DNA from: Canna indica
Taxonomy: Eukaryota; Streptophyta; Magnoliopsida; Zingiberales; Cannaceae
Length of the DNA: 64,000 nucleotides
Assembly: GCA_034359265.1 (NCBI GenBank)
Contig: CP136891.1
Span: 42,214,001-42,278,000, forward strand
Direction: 5' to 3'
How positions within the stretch are numbered: the first letter of the stretch is position 1; every line of letters begins with the position of its first letter. The notes under the pieces were generated by a model. That model was not told where the DNA came from, made no database searches, and worked only from the letters and a program-made list of their open reading frames with translations. This document shows, piece after piece, positions 24,982 through 38,100 of this stretch. The translations under genes were made by a program, and so were the position numbers.

Positions 24982-26949
24982 GACTCCAGAACATTCACTG
25001 AGATGGAAGAAGTTGTTAATCGAGTTATTTTTGACAGACTAATGCAAAGAATTGGAAGATTTTTTGAATAGAATTTTGAACGAAGCCGACTGATTGAACT
25101 TCGGGGTTTCGACTCGAAATGCCCATCAATCTGAGTCCCGAGCGACTCCAGAACATTCACTGTGATGGGAGAAGTTGTTAATCGAGTTATTTTTGACAGA
25201 CTAATGAGAAGAACTACACGCTTTTTCAAACAGAATGCTGAACGAAGCCTACTAATTGAACTTTCGAGTATCGACTCGAAACGACCAGAAATCTGAGTCC
25301 CGGGCGACTCCAGAACATTCACTGTGATGGAAGAAGTTGTTAATCGAGTTATTTTTTACAGTCTAATGCAAAGAATTACAAGATTTTTCAAACAGAATCT
25401 TGAACGAAGCCGACTAATTGAACTTCGGGGTATCGGCTCGAAACGCCCAGCAATATGAGTGCCGAGCGAGTCCAGAACATTCACTGTGATGGGAGAAGTT
25501 GTTAATCGAGTTATTTTTGACAGACTAATGCAAAGAACTACACGCTTTTTCGAACAGATTGCTGAACGAAGCCTACTAATTGAACTTTCGAGTATCGACT
25601 CGAAACGAACAGAAATCTGAGTCCCGGGCGACTCCAGAACATTCATTATGATGGAAGAAGTTGTTAATCGAGTTATTTTTTACAGACTAATGCAAAGAAT
25701 TACAAGATTTTTCAAACAGAATCTTGAACGAAGCCGACTATTTGAACTTCGGGGTATCGGCTTGAAACGCCCAGCCATCTGAGTCCCGAGCGACTCCAGA
25801 ACATTCACTGTGATGGGAGAAGTTGTTAATCGAGTTATTTTTGACAGACTAAGGCAAGGAATTGGAAGATTTTGCGAATAGAATCTTTAACGAAGCTGAC
25901 TGATTGAACTTCGGGGTATCCGCTCGGAACGCCCAGCAATCTGAGTCCCGAGCGAATCCAGAACATTCACTGTGATGGGAGAAGTTGTTAATCGAGTTAT
26001 TTTTGACAGACTAATGCAAAGAATTGGAAGATTTTTCGAATAGAATTTTGAACGAAGCCGACTGATTGAACTTCGGGGTATCGGCTCGAAATGCCAAAGA
26101 ATCTGAGTCCCGAGCGAGTCCAGAACATTCACTGTGAATCGAGTTATTTTTTAAAGACTAATGAGAAGAACTACACGCTTTTTCGAACAGAATGCTGAAC
26201 GAAGCCTACTAATTGAACTTCGGGGTATCGGCTCGAAACGCCCAGCAATCTGAGTCCTGGGTGACTCCAGAACAATCACAGTGATGGAAGAAGTTGTTAA
26301 TCGAGTTACTTTTTACAGACTAATGCAAAGATTTACAAGATTTTTCAAACAGAATCTTGAACGAAGCCGACTAACTGAACTTCGGGGTATCGGCTCGAAA
26401 CGCCCAGCAATCTGAGTCCCGAGTGACTCCAGAACATTCACTGTGATGGGAGAAGTTGTTAATCGAGTTATTTTTGACAGACTAATGAAAAGAACTACAC
26501 GCTTTTTCGAACAAAATACTGAACGAAGCCTACTAATTGAACTTTCGAGTATCGACTCGAAACGACCAGAAATTTGAGTCCCGGATGACTCCAGAACATT
26601 CAATGTGATGGAAGAAGTTGTTAATCGAGTTATTTTTTACAGACTAATTCAAAGAATTACAAGATTTTTCAAACAGAATCTTGAACGAAGCCGACAAATT
26701 GAACTTCGGGGTATCGGCTCGAAACGCCCAGCAATCTGAGTCCCGAGCGACTCCAGAACATTCACTGAGATGGGAGAAGTTGTTAATCGAGTTATTTTTG
26801 ACAGACTAATGCAAAGAATTGGAAGATTTTTCGAATAGAATTTTGAACGAAGACGACTGATTGAACTTCGGGGTATCGGCTTGAAACACCCATCAATCTG
26901 AGTCCCGAGCGACTCCAGAACATTCACTGAGATGGGAGAAGTTGTTAAT
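24982..26949. repeat. Mosaic satellite segment between HOR I and HOR II
   Basis: No single period fits. Bases from about 25321 to 26036 match 21765 to 22480 (HOR I copy 7) at an offset of 3,556 bp, including the private CAGATTGCTG variant (25557 versus 22001). The following part, to about 26640, resembles other HOR I monomers, including the 15-bp-deleted monomer at about 26136. The last part resembles the domain-0 variants, with TTGAAACACCCATCAATC near 26881. It looks like a scar of unequal exchanges at the edge of HOR I. Confidence 0.75.
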
Positions 26950-29900
26950 TGAGTTATTTTTGACAGACTAATGCAAAGAATTGGAAGATTTTTCGAATAG
27001 AATCTTGAACGAAGCCTACTGATTGAACTTTCGAGTATCGACTCGAAACGACCAGAAATCTGAGTCCCGGGCGACTCCAGAACATTCACTGTGATGGAAG
27101 AAGTTGTTAATCGAGTTATTTTTTACAGACTAATGCAAAGAATTACAAGATTTTTCAAACAGAATCTTGAACGAAGCCGACTAATTGAACTTCGGGGTAT
27201 CGGCTCGAAACACCCAGCAATCTGAGTCCCGAGCGACTCCAGAACATTCACTGAGAAGGGAGAAGTTGTTATTCGAGTTATTTTTGACAGACTAATGAAA
27301 AGAACTACATGCTTTTTCGAACAGAATGCTGAACGAAGCCTACTAATTGAACTTTCGAGTATCGACTCGAAACGACCAGAAATCTGAGTCCCGGGCGACT
27401 CCAGAACATTCACTGTGATGGAAGAAGTTGTTAATCGAGTTATTTTTTACAGTCTAATGCAAAGAATTACAAGATTTTTCAAACAGAATCTTGAACGAAG
27501 CCGACTAATTGAACTTCGGGGTATCGGCTCGAAACGCCCAGCAATATGAGTGCCGAGCGAGTCCAGAACATTCACTGTGATGGGAGAAGTTGTTAATCGA
27601 GTTATTTTTGACAGACTAATGCAAAGAACTACACGCTTTTTCGAACAGAATGCTGAACGAAGCCTACTAATTGAACTTTCGAGTATCGACTCGAAACGAC
27701 CAGAAATCTGAGTCCCGGGCGACTCCAGAACATTCATTATGATGGAAGAAGTTGTTAATCGAGTTATTTTTTACAGACTAATGCAAAGAATTACAAGATT
27801 TTTCAAACAGAATCTTGAACGAAGCCGACTATTTGAACTTCGTTGTATCGGCTTGAAACGCCCAGCCATCTGAGTCCCGAGCGACTCCAGAACATTCACT
27901 GTGATGGGAGAAGTTGTTAATCGAGTTATTTTTGACAGACTAAGGCAAGGAATTGGAAGATTTTGTGAATAGAATCTTTAACGAAGCTGACTGATTGAAC
28001 TTCGGGGTATCCGCTCGGAACGCCCAGCAATCTGAGTCCCGAGCGAATCCAGAACATTCACTGTGATGGGAGAAGTTGTTAATCGAGTTATTTTTGACAG
28101 ACTAATGCAAAGAATTGGAAGATTTTTCGAATAGAATCTTGAACGAAGCCTACTGATTGAACTTTCGAGTATCGACTCGAAACGACCAGAAATCTGAGTC
28201 CCGGGCGACTCCAGAACATTCACTGTGATGGAAGAAGTTGTTAATCGAGTTATTTTTTACAGACTAATGCGAAGAATTACAAGATTTTTCAAACAGAATC
28301 TTGAACGAAGCCGACTAATTGAACTTCGGGGTATCGGCTCGAAACACCCAGCAATCTGAGTCCCGAGCGACTCCAGAACATTCACTGAGAAGGGAGAAGT
28401 TGTTAATCGAGTTATTTTTGACAGACTAATGAAAAGAACTACATGCTTTTTCGAACAGAATGCTGAACGAAGCCTACTAATTGAACTTTCGAGTATCGAC
28501 TCGAAACGACCAGAAATCTGAGTCCCGGGCGACTCCAGAACATTCACTGTGATGGAAGAAGTTGTTAATCGAGTTATTTTTTACAGTCTAATGCAAAGAA
28601 TTACAAGATTTTTCAAACAGAATCTTGAACGAAGCCGACTAATTGAACTTCGGGGTATCGGCTCGAAACGCCCAGCAATATGAGTGCCGAGCGAGTCCAG
28701 AACATTCACTGTGATGGGAGAAGTTGTTAATCGAGTTATTTTTGACAGACTAATGCAAAGAACTACACGCTTTTTCGAACAGAATGCTGAACGAAGCCTA
28801 CTAATTGAACTTTCGAGTATCGACTCGAAACGACCAGAAATCTGAGTCCCGGGCGACTCCAGAACATTCATTATGATGGAAGAAGTTGTTAATCGAGTTA
28901 TTTTTTACAGACTAATGCAAAGAATTACAAGATTTTTCAAACAGAATCTTGAACGAAGCCGACTATTTGAACTTCGTTGTATCGGCTTGAAACGCCCAGC
29001 CATCTGAGTCCCGAGCGACTCCAGAACATTCACTGTGATGGGAGAAGTTGTTAATCGAGTTATTTTTGACAGACTAAGGCAAGGAATTGGAAGATTTTGT
29101 GAATAGAATCTTTAACGAAGCTGACTGATTGAACTTCGGGGTATCCGCTCGGAACGCCCAGCAATCTGAGTCCCGAGCGAATCCAGAACATTCACTGTGA
29201 TGGGAGAAGTTGTTAATCGAGTTATTTTTGACAGACTAATGCAAAGAATTGGAAGATTTTTCGAATAGAATCTTGAACGAAGCCTACTGATTGAACTTTC
29301 GAGTATCGACTCGAAACGACCAGAAATCTGAGTCCCGGGCGACTCCAGAACATTCACTGTGATGGAAGAAGTTGTTAATCGAGTTATTTTTTACAGACTA
29401 ATGCGAAGAATTACAAGATTTTTCAAACAGAATCTTGAACGAAGCCGACTAATTGAACTTCGGGGTATCGGCTCGAAACACCCAGCAATCTGAGTCCCGA
29501 GCGACTCCAGAACATTCACTGAGAAGGGAGAAGTTGTTAATCGAGTTATTTTTGACAGACTAATGAAAAGAACTACATGCTTTTTCGAACAGAATGCTGA
29601 ACGAAGCCTACTAATTGAACTTTCGAGTATCGACTCGAAACGACCAGAAATCTGAGTCCCGGGCGACTCCAGAACATTCACTGTGATGGAAGAAGTTGTT
29701 AATCGAGTTATTTTTTACAGTCTAATGCAAAGAATTACAAGATTTTTCAAACAGAATCTTGAACGAAGCCGACTAATTGAACTTCGGGGTATCGGCTCGA
29801 AACGCCCAGCAATATGAGTGCCGAGCGAGTCCAGAACATTCACTGTGATGGGAGAAGTTGTTAATCGAGTTATTTTTGACAGACTAATGCAAAGAACTAC

Positions 29901-31715
29901 ACGCTTTTTCGAACAGAATGCTGAACGAAGCCTACTAATTGAACTTTCGAGTATCGACTCGAAACGACCAGAAATCTGAGTCCCGGGCGACTCCAGAACA
30001 TTCATTATGATGGAAGAAGTTGTTAATCGAGTTATTTTTTACAGACTAATGCAAAGAATTACAAGATTTTTCAAACAGAATCTTGAACGAAGCCGACTAT
30101 TTGAACTTCGTTGTATCGGCTTGAAACGCCCAGCCATCTGAGTCCCGAGCGACTCCAGAACATTCACTGTGATGGGAGAAGTTGTTAATCGAGTTATTTT
30201 TGACAGACTAAGGCAAGGAATTGGAAGATTTTGTGAATAGAATCTTTAACGAAGCTGACTGATTGAACTTCGGGGTATCCGCTCAGAACGCCCAGCAATC
30301 TGAGTCCCGAGCGAATCCAGAACATTCACTGTGATGGGAGAAGTTGTTAATCGAGTTATTTTTGACAGACTAATGCAAAGAATTGGAAGATTTTTCGAAT
30401 AGAATCTTGAACGAAGCCTACTGATTGAACTTTCGAGTATCGACTCGAAACGACCAGAAATCTGAGTCCCGGGCGACTCCAGAACATTCACTGTGATGGA
30501 AGAAGTTGTTAATCGAGTTATTTTTTACAGACTAATGCAAAGAATTACAAGATTTTTCAAACAGAATCTTGAACGAAGCCGACTAATTGAACTTCGGGGT
30601 ATCGGCTCGAAACACCCAGCAATCTGAGTCCCGAGCGACTCCAGAACATTCACTGAGAAGGGAGAAGTTGTTAATCGAGTTATTTTTGACAGACTAATGA
30701 AAAGATATACATGCTTTTTCGAACAGAATGCTGAACGAAGCCTACTAATTGAACTTTCGAGTATCGACTCGAAACGACCAGAAATCTGAGTCCCGGGCGA
30801 CTCCAGAACATTCACTGTGATGGAAGAAGTTGTTAATCGAGTTATTTTTTACAGTCTAATGCAAAGAATTACAAGATTTTTCAAACAGAATCTTGAACGA
30901 AGCCGACTAATTGAACTTCGGGGTATCGGCTCGAAACGCCCAGCAATATGAGTGCCGAGCGAGTCCAGAACATTCACTGTGATGGGAGAAGTTGTTAATC
31001 GAGTTATTTTTGACAGACTAATGCAAAGAACTACACGCTTTTTCGAACAGAATGCTGAACGAAGCCTACTAAATGAACTTTCGAGTATCGACTCGAAACG
31101 ACCAGAAATCTGAGTCCCGGGCGACTCCAGAACATTCATTATGATGGAAGAAGTTGTTAATCGAGTTATTTTTTACAGACTAATGCAAAGAATTACAAGA
31201 TTTTTCAAACAGAATCTTGAACGAAGCCGACTATTTGAACTTCGTTGTATCGGCTTGAAACGCCCAGCCATCTGAGTCCCGAGCGACTCCAGAACATTCA
31301 CTGTGATGGGAGAAGTTGTTAATCGAGTTATTTTTGACAGACTAAGGCAAGGAATTGGAAGATTTTGTGAATAGAATCTTTAACGAAGCTGACTGATTGA
31401 ACTTCGGGGTATCCGCTCGGAACGCCCAGCAATCTGAGTCCCGAGCGAATCCAGAACATTCACTGTGATGGGAGAAGTTGTTAATCGAGTTATTTTTGAC
31501 AGACTAATGCAAAGAATTGGAAGATTTTTCGAATAGAATCTTGAACGAAGCCTACTGATTGAACTTTCGAGTATCGACTCGAAACGACCAGAAATCTGAG
31601 TCCCGGGCGACTCCAGAACATTCACTGTGATGGAAGAAGTTGTTAATCGAGTTATTTTTTACAGACTAATGCAAAGAATTACAAGATTTTTCAAACAGAA
31701 TCTTGAACGAAGCCG
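26950..31715. repeat. HOR domain II: about 4.2 copies of a 1,134-bp 7-mer
   Basis: The period is exactly 7 x 162 bp. The diagnostic CTTCGTTGTATCGG (other monomers have CTTCGGGGTATCGG) recurs with its CG at 27841, 28975, 30109 and 31243. Copies differ by single bases: TTATTCGAG only in copy 1 (about 27270), ATGCGAAG in copies 2 and 3 (28268 and 29402) but not in 1 and 4, AAAAGATATACATGC only in copy 4 (about 30702), and CTAAATGAAC only at about 31069. Copies 2 and 3 are therefore the closest pair. The repeat stops near 31715, where CTAATTGAAC is replaced by CTATTTGAAC. Confidence 0.93.
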
Positions 31716-34700
31716 ACTATTTGAACTTCGGGGTATCGGCTCGAAACGCCCAGCAATATGAGTCCCGAGCGACTCTAGAACATTCACTGAGATGGGAGAA
31801 GTTGTTAATCGAGTTATTTTTGACAGACTAATGCAAAGAATTGGAAGATTTTTCGAATAGAATTTTGAACGAAGCCGACTGATTGAACTTCGGGGTATCG
31901 GCTCGAAATGCCAAAGAATTTGAGTCCCGAGCGAGTCCAGAACATTCACTGTGAATCGAGTTATTTTTGAAAGACTAATGAGAAGAACTACACGCTTTTT
32001 CGAACAAAATGCTGAACGAAGCCTACTAATTGAACTTCGGGGTATCGGCTCGAAACGCCCAGCAATCTGAGTCCCGGGTGACTCCAGAACAATCACTGTG
32101 ATGGAAGAAGTTGTTAATCGAGTTACTTTTTACAGACTAATGCAAAGATTTACAAGATTTTACAAACAGAATCTTGAACGAAGCCGACTAACTGAACTTC
32201 GGGGTATCGGCTCGAAACGCCCAGCAATCTGAGTCCCGAGTTACTCCAGAACATTCACTGTGATGGGAGAAGTTGTTAATCGAGTTATTTTTGACAGACT
32301 AATAAAAAGAACTACACGCTTTTTCGAACAAAATACTGAACGAAGCCTACTAATTGAACTTTCGAGTATCGACTCGAAACGACCAGAAATTTGAGTCCCG
32401 GACGACTCCAGAACATTCAATGTGATGGAAGAAGTTGTTAATCGAGTTATTTTTTACAGACTAATTCAAAGAATTACAAGATTTTTCAAACAGAATCTTG
32501 AACGAAGCCGACAAATTGAACTTCGGGGTATCGGCTCGAAACGCCCAGCAATCTGAGTCCCGAGCGACTCCAGAACATTCACTGAGATGGGAGAAGTTGT
32601 TAATCGAGTTATTTTTGACAGACTAATGCAAAGAATTGGAAGATTTTTCGAATAGAATTTTGAACGAAGCCGACTGATTGAACTTCGGGGTATCGGCTTG
32701 AAACACCCATCAATCTGAGTCCCGAGCGACTCCAGAACATTCACTGAGATGGGAGAAGTTGTTAATTGAGTTATTTTTGACAGACTAATGCAAAGAATTG
32801 GAAGATTTTTCGAATTGAATCTTGAACGAAGCCTACTGATTGAACTTCGGGGTGTCGGCTCGAAACGCCCAGCAATCTGAGTCCCGAGCGACTCCAGAAC
32901 ATTCACTGAGATGGGAGAAGTTGTTAATCGAGTTATTTTTGACAGACTAATGCAAAGAATTGGAAGATTTTTCGAATAGAATTTTGAACGAAGCCGACTG
33001 ATTGAACTTCGGGGTATCGGCTCGAAATGCCCAATAATCTGAGTCCCGAGCGAGTCCAGAACATTCACTGTGATGGGAGAAGTTGTTAATCGAGTTATTT
33101 TTGACAGACTAATGCAAAGAACTACACGTTTTTTCGAACAGAATGCTGAACGAAGCCTACTAATTGAACTTTCGAGTATCGACTCGAAACGACCAGAAAT
33201 CTGAGTCCCGGGCGACTCCAGAACATTCATTATGATGGAAGAAGTTGTTAATCGAGTTATTTTTTACAGACTAATGCAAAGAATTACAAGATTTTTCAAA
33301 CAGAATCTTGAACGAAGCCGACAATTTGAACTTCGGGGTATCAGCTTGAAATGCCCAGCAATCTGAGTCCCGAGCGACTCCAGAACATTCACTGTGATGG
33401 GAGAAGTTGTTAATCGAGTTATTTTTGACAGACTAAGGCAAGGAATTGGAAGATTTTGCGAATAGAATCTTTAACGAAGCTGACTGATTGAACTTCGGGG
33501 TATCCGCTCGGAACGCCCAGCAATCTGAGTCCCGAGCGAATCCAGAACATTCACTGTGATGGGAGAAGTTGTTAATCGAGTTATTTTTGACAGACTAATG
33601 CAAAGAATTGGAAGATTTTTTGATTAGAATCTTGAACGAAGCCGACTGACTGAACTTCGGGAGTTCGGGGTATCCGCTGGAAACGCCCAGCAATCTGAGT
33701 CCCGAGCGACTCCATAACATTCACTGTGATGGGAGAAGTTGTTAATCGAGTTATTTTTCAAAGACTAATGCAAAGAATTACACGCTTTTTCGAACAGAAT
33801 GCTGAACGAAGCCTACTAATTGAACTTTCGAGTATCGATTCGAAACGACCAGAAATCTGAGTCCCGGCGACTACAGAACATTCATTGTGATGGAAGAAGT
33901 TGTTAATCAAGTTACTTTTTACAGACTAATGAAAAGAATTACAAGATTTTTCAAACAGAATCTTGAACGAAGCCGACTAATTGAACTTCGGGGTATCGGC
34001 TCGAAACGCCCAGCAATATGAGTCCCGAGCGACTCTAGAACATTCACTGTGATGGGAGAAGTTGTTAATCGAGTTATTTTTGACAGACTAATGAAAAGAA
34101 CTACACGCTTTTTCGAACAAAATACTGAACGAAGCCTACTAATTGAACTTTCGAGTATCGACTCGAAACGACCAGAAATTTGAGTCCCGGACGACTCCAG
34201 AACATTCAATGTGATGGAAGAAGTTGTTAATCGAGTTATTTTTTACAGACTAATTCAAAGAATTACAAGATTTTTCAAATAGAATCTTGAACGAAGCCGA
34301 CAAATTGAACTTCGGGGTATCGGCTCGAAACGCCCAGCAATCTGAGTCCCGAGCGACTCCAGAACATTCACTGAGATGGGAGAAGTTGTTAATCGAGTTA
34401 ATTTTGACAGACTAATGCAAAGAATTGGAAGATTTTTTGAATAGAATTTTGAACGAAGCCGACTGATTGAACTTCGGGGTTTTGACTCGAAATGCCCATC
34501 AATCTGAGTCCCGAGCGACTCCAGAACATTCACTGTGATGGGAGAAGTTGTTAATCGAGTTATTTTTGACAGACTAATGAGAAGAACTACACGCTTTTTC
34601 GAACAGAATGCTGAACGAAGCCTACTAATTGAACTTCGGGGTATCGGCTCGAAACGCCCAGCAATCTGAGTCCCGGGCGACTCCAGAACAATCACTGTGA

Positions 34701-35144
34701 TGGAAGAAGTTGTTAATCGAGTTACTTTTTACAGACTAATGCAAAGATTTACAAGATTTTTCAAACAGAATCTTGAACGAAGCCGACTAACTGAACTTCG
34801 GGGTATCGGCTCGAAACGCCCAGCAATCTGAGTCCCGAGCGACTCCAGAACATTCACTGTGATGGGAGAAGTTGTTAATCGAGTTATTTTTGTCAGACTA
34901 ATGAAAAGAACTACACGCTTTTTCGAACAAAATACTGAACGAAGCCTACTAATTGAACTTTCGAGTATCGACTCGAAACGACCAGAAATTTGAGTCCTGG
35001 ACGTCTCCAGAACATTCAATGTGATGGAAGAAGTTGTTAATCGAGTTATTTTTTACAGACTAATTCAAAGAATTACAAGATTTTTCAAACAGAATCTTGA
35101 ACGAAGCCGACAAATTGAACTTCGGGGTATCGGCTCGAAACGCC
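31716..35144. repeat. Mosaic satellite segment between HOR II and HOR III
   Basis: Pieces of older units are joined in phase. About 31740-32100 resembles HOR I, with its TCTAGA variant at 31774 and the 15-bp-deleted monomer at about 31954. About 32466-33400 follows domain 0 in variant order (compare 692-1620 and 3418-4300). About 33538-34040 again follows the start of a HOR I copy, with the 8-bp insertion monomer at about 33660 and TCTAGA at 34034. About 34200-35140 mixes HOR I variants. No tandem higher-order period is seen inside it. Confidence 0.75.
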
Positions 35145-38100
35145 CAGCAATCTGAGTCCCGAGCGACTCCAGAACATTCACTGAGAAGGGAGAAGTTGTT
35201 AATCGAGTTATTTTTGACAGACTAATGAAAAGAACTACATGCTTTTTCGAACAGAATGCTGAACGAAGCCTACTAATTGAACTTTCGAGTATCAACTCGA
35301 AACGACCAGAAATCTGAGTCCCGGGCGACTCCAGAACATTCAATGTGATGGAAGAAGTTGTTAATCGAGTTATTTTTTACAGACTAATGAAAAGAACTAC
35401 ACGCTTTTTCAAACAGAATCTTGAACGAAGCCGACTAATTGAACTTCGGGGTATCGGCTTGAAACGCCCAGCAATCTGAGTCCCGGGCGACTCCAGAACA
35501 TTCACTGTGATGGAAGAAGTTGTTAATCGAGTTATTTTTGACAGACTAATGCAAAGAATTAGAAGATTTTTCGAATAGAATTTTGAACGAAGCCGACTGA
35601 TTGAACTTCTGGGTATCGGCTCGAAATGCCCAACAATCTGAGTCCCGAGCGACTCCAGAACATTCACTGTGATGGGAGAAGTTGTTAATCGAGTTATTTT
35701 TGAAAGACTATTGAGAAGAACTACACAATTTTTCGAACAGAATGCTGAACGAAGCCTACTAATTGAACTTCGGGGTATCGGCTCGAAACGCCCAGCAATC
35801 TGAGTCCAGGGCGACTCCAGAACATTCACTATGATGGAAGAAGTTGTTAATCGAGTTACTTTTTACAGACTAATGCAAAGATTTACAAGATTTTTCAAAC
35901 AGAATCTTGAACGAAGCCGACTAACTGAACTTCGGGGTATCGGCTCGAAACGCCCAGCAATCTGAGTCCCGAGCGACTCCAGAACATTCACTGTGATGGG
36001 AGAAGTTGTTAATCGAGTTATTTTTGACAGACTAATGAAAAGAACTACACGCTTTTTCGAACAAAATACTGAACGAAGCCTACTAATTGAACTTTCGAGT
36101 ATCGACTCGAAACGACAAGAAATCTGAGTCCCTGGCGACTCCAGAACATTCACTGTGATGGAAGAAGTTGTTTATCGAGTTATTTTTTACAGACTAATGC
36201 AAAGAATTACAAGATTTTTCAAACAGAATCTTGAACGAAGCCGACTAATTGAACTTCGGGGTATCGGCTCGAAACGCCCAGCAATCTGAGTCCCGAGCGA
36301 CTCCAGAACATTCACTGAGATGGGAGAAGTTGTTAATCGAGTTATTTTTGACAGACTAATGCAAAGAATTGGAAGATTTTTCGAATAGAATTTTGAACGA
36401 AGCCGACTGATTGAACTACGGGGTATCGGCTCGAAATACCCAACAATCTGAGTCCCGAGCGACTCCAGAACATTCCCTGTGATGGGAGAAGTTGTTAATC
36501 GAGTTATTTTTGAAAGACTAATGAGAAGAACTACACGCTTTTTCGAACAGAATGCTGAACGAAGCCTACTAATTGAACTTCGGGGTATCGGCTCGAAACG
36601 CCCAGCAATCTGAGTCCCGGGCGACTCCAGAACATTCACTGTGATGGAAGAAGTTGTTAATCGAGTTATTTTTGACAGACTAATGCAAAGAATTGGAAGA
36701 TTTTTCGAATAGAATTTTGAACGAAGCCGACTGATTGAACTTCGGGGTATCGGCTCGAAATGCCCAACAATCTGAGTCCCGAGCGACTCCAGAACATTCA
36801 CTGTGATGGGAGAAGTTGTTAATCGAGTTATTTTTGAAAGACTAATGAGAAGAACTACACTCTTTTTCGAACAGAATGCTGAACGAAGCCTACTAATTGA
36901 ACTTCGGGGTATCGGCTCGAAACGCCCAGCAATCTGAGTCCCGGGCGACTCCAGAACATTCACTGTGATGGAAGAAGTTGTTAATCGAGTTACTTTTTAC
37001 AGACTAATGCAAAGAATTACAAGATTTTTCAAACAGAATCTTGAACGAAGCCGACTAATTGAACTTCGGGGTATCGGCTCGAAATACCAAGCAATCTGAG
37101 TCCCGAGCGACTCCAGAACATTCACTGAGAAGGGAGAAGTTGTTAATCGAGTTATTTTTGACAGACTAATGAAAAGAACTACATGCTTTTTCGTACAGAA
37201 TGCTGAACGAAGCCTACTAATTGAACTTTCGAGTATCGACTCGAAACGACAAGAAATCTGAGTCCCGGGCGACTCCAGAACATTCAATGTGATGGAAGAA
37301 GTTGTTAATCGAGTTATTTTTTACAGACTAATGAAAAGAACTAGACGCTTTTTTGAACAGAATGCTGAACGAAGCCTACTAATTGAACTTTCGAGTATCG
37401 ACTCGAAACGACCAGAAATCTGAGTCCCGGGCGACTCCAGAACATTCACTGTGATGGAAGAAGTTGTTAATCGAGTTATTTTTTACAGTCTAATGCAAAG
37501 AATTACAAGATTTTTCAAACAGAATCTTGAACGAAGCCGACTAATTGAACTTCGGGGTATCGGCTCGAAACGCCCAGCAATATGAGTGCCGAGCGAGTCC
37601 AGAACATTCACTGTGATGGGAGAAGTTGTTAATCGAGTTATTTTTGACAGACTAATGCAAAGAACTACACGCTTTTTCGAACAGAATGCTGAACGAAGCC
37701 TACTAATTGAACTTTCGAGTATCGACTCGAAACGACCAGAAATCTGAGTCCCGGGCGACTCCAGAACATTCATTATGATGGAAGAAGTTGTTAATCGAGT
37801 TATTTTTTACAGACTAATGCAAAGAATTACAAGATTTTTCAAACAGAATCTTGAACGAAGCCGACTATTTGAACTTCGGGGTATCGGCTTGAAACGCCCA
37901 GCCATCTGAGTCCCGAGCGACTCCAGAACATTCACTGTGATGGGAGAAGTTGTTAATCGAGTTATTTTTGACAGACTAAGGCAAGGAATTGGAAGATTTT
38001 GCGAATAGAATCTTTAACGAAGCTGACTGATTGAACTTCGGGGTATCCGCTCGGAACGCCCAGCAATCTGAGTCCCGAGCGAATCCAGAACATTCACTGT

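Noticed and set aside
27838..27854. CTTCGTTGTATCGGCTT in HOR II resembles the first half of the mammalian CENP-B box.
   Set aside because: The second half of the box (CGGG at the required position) is missing, and plants are not known to use a CENP-B box. The match is limited to about eight bases and is probably chance.
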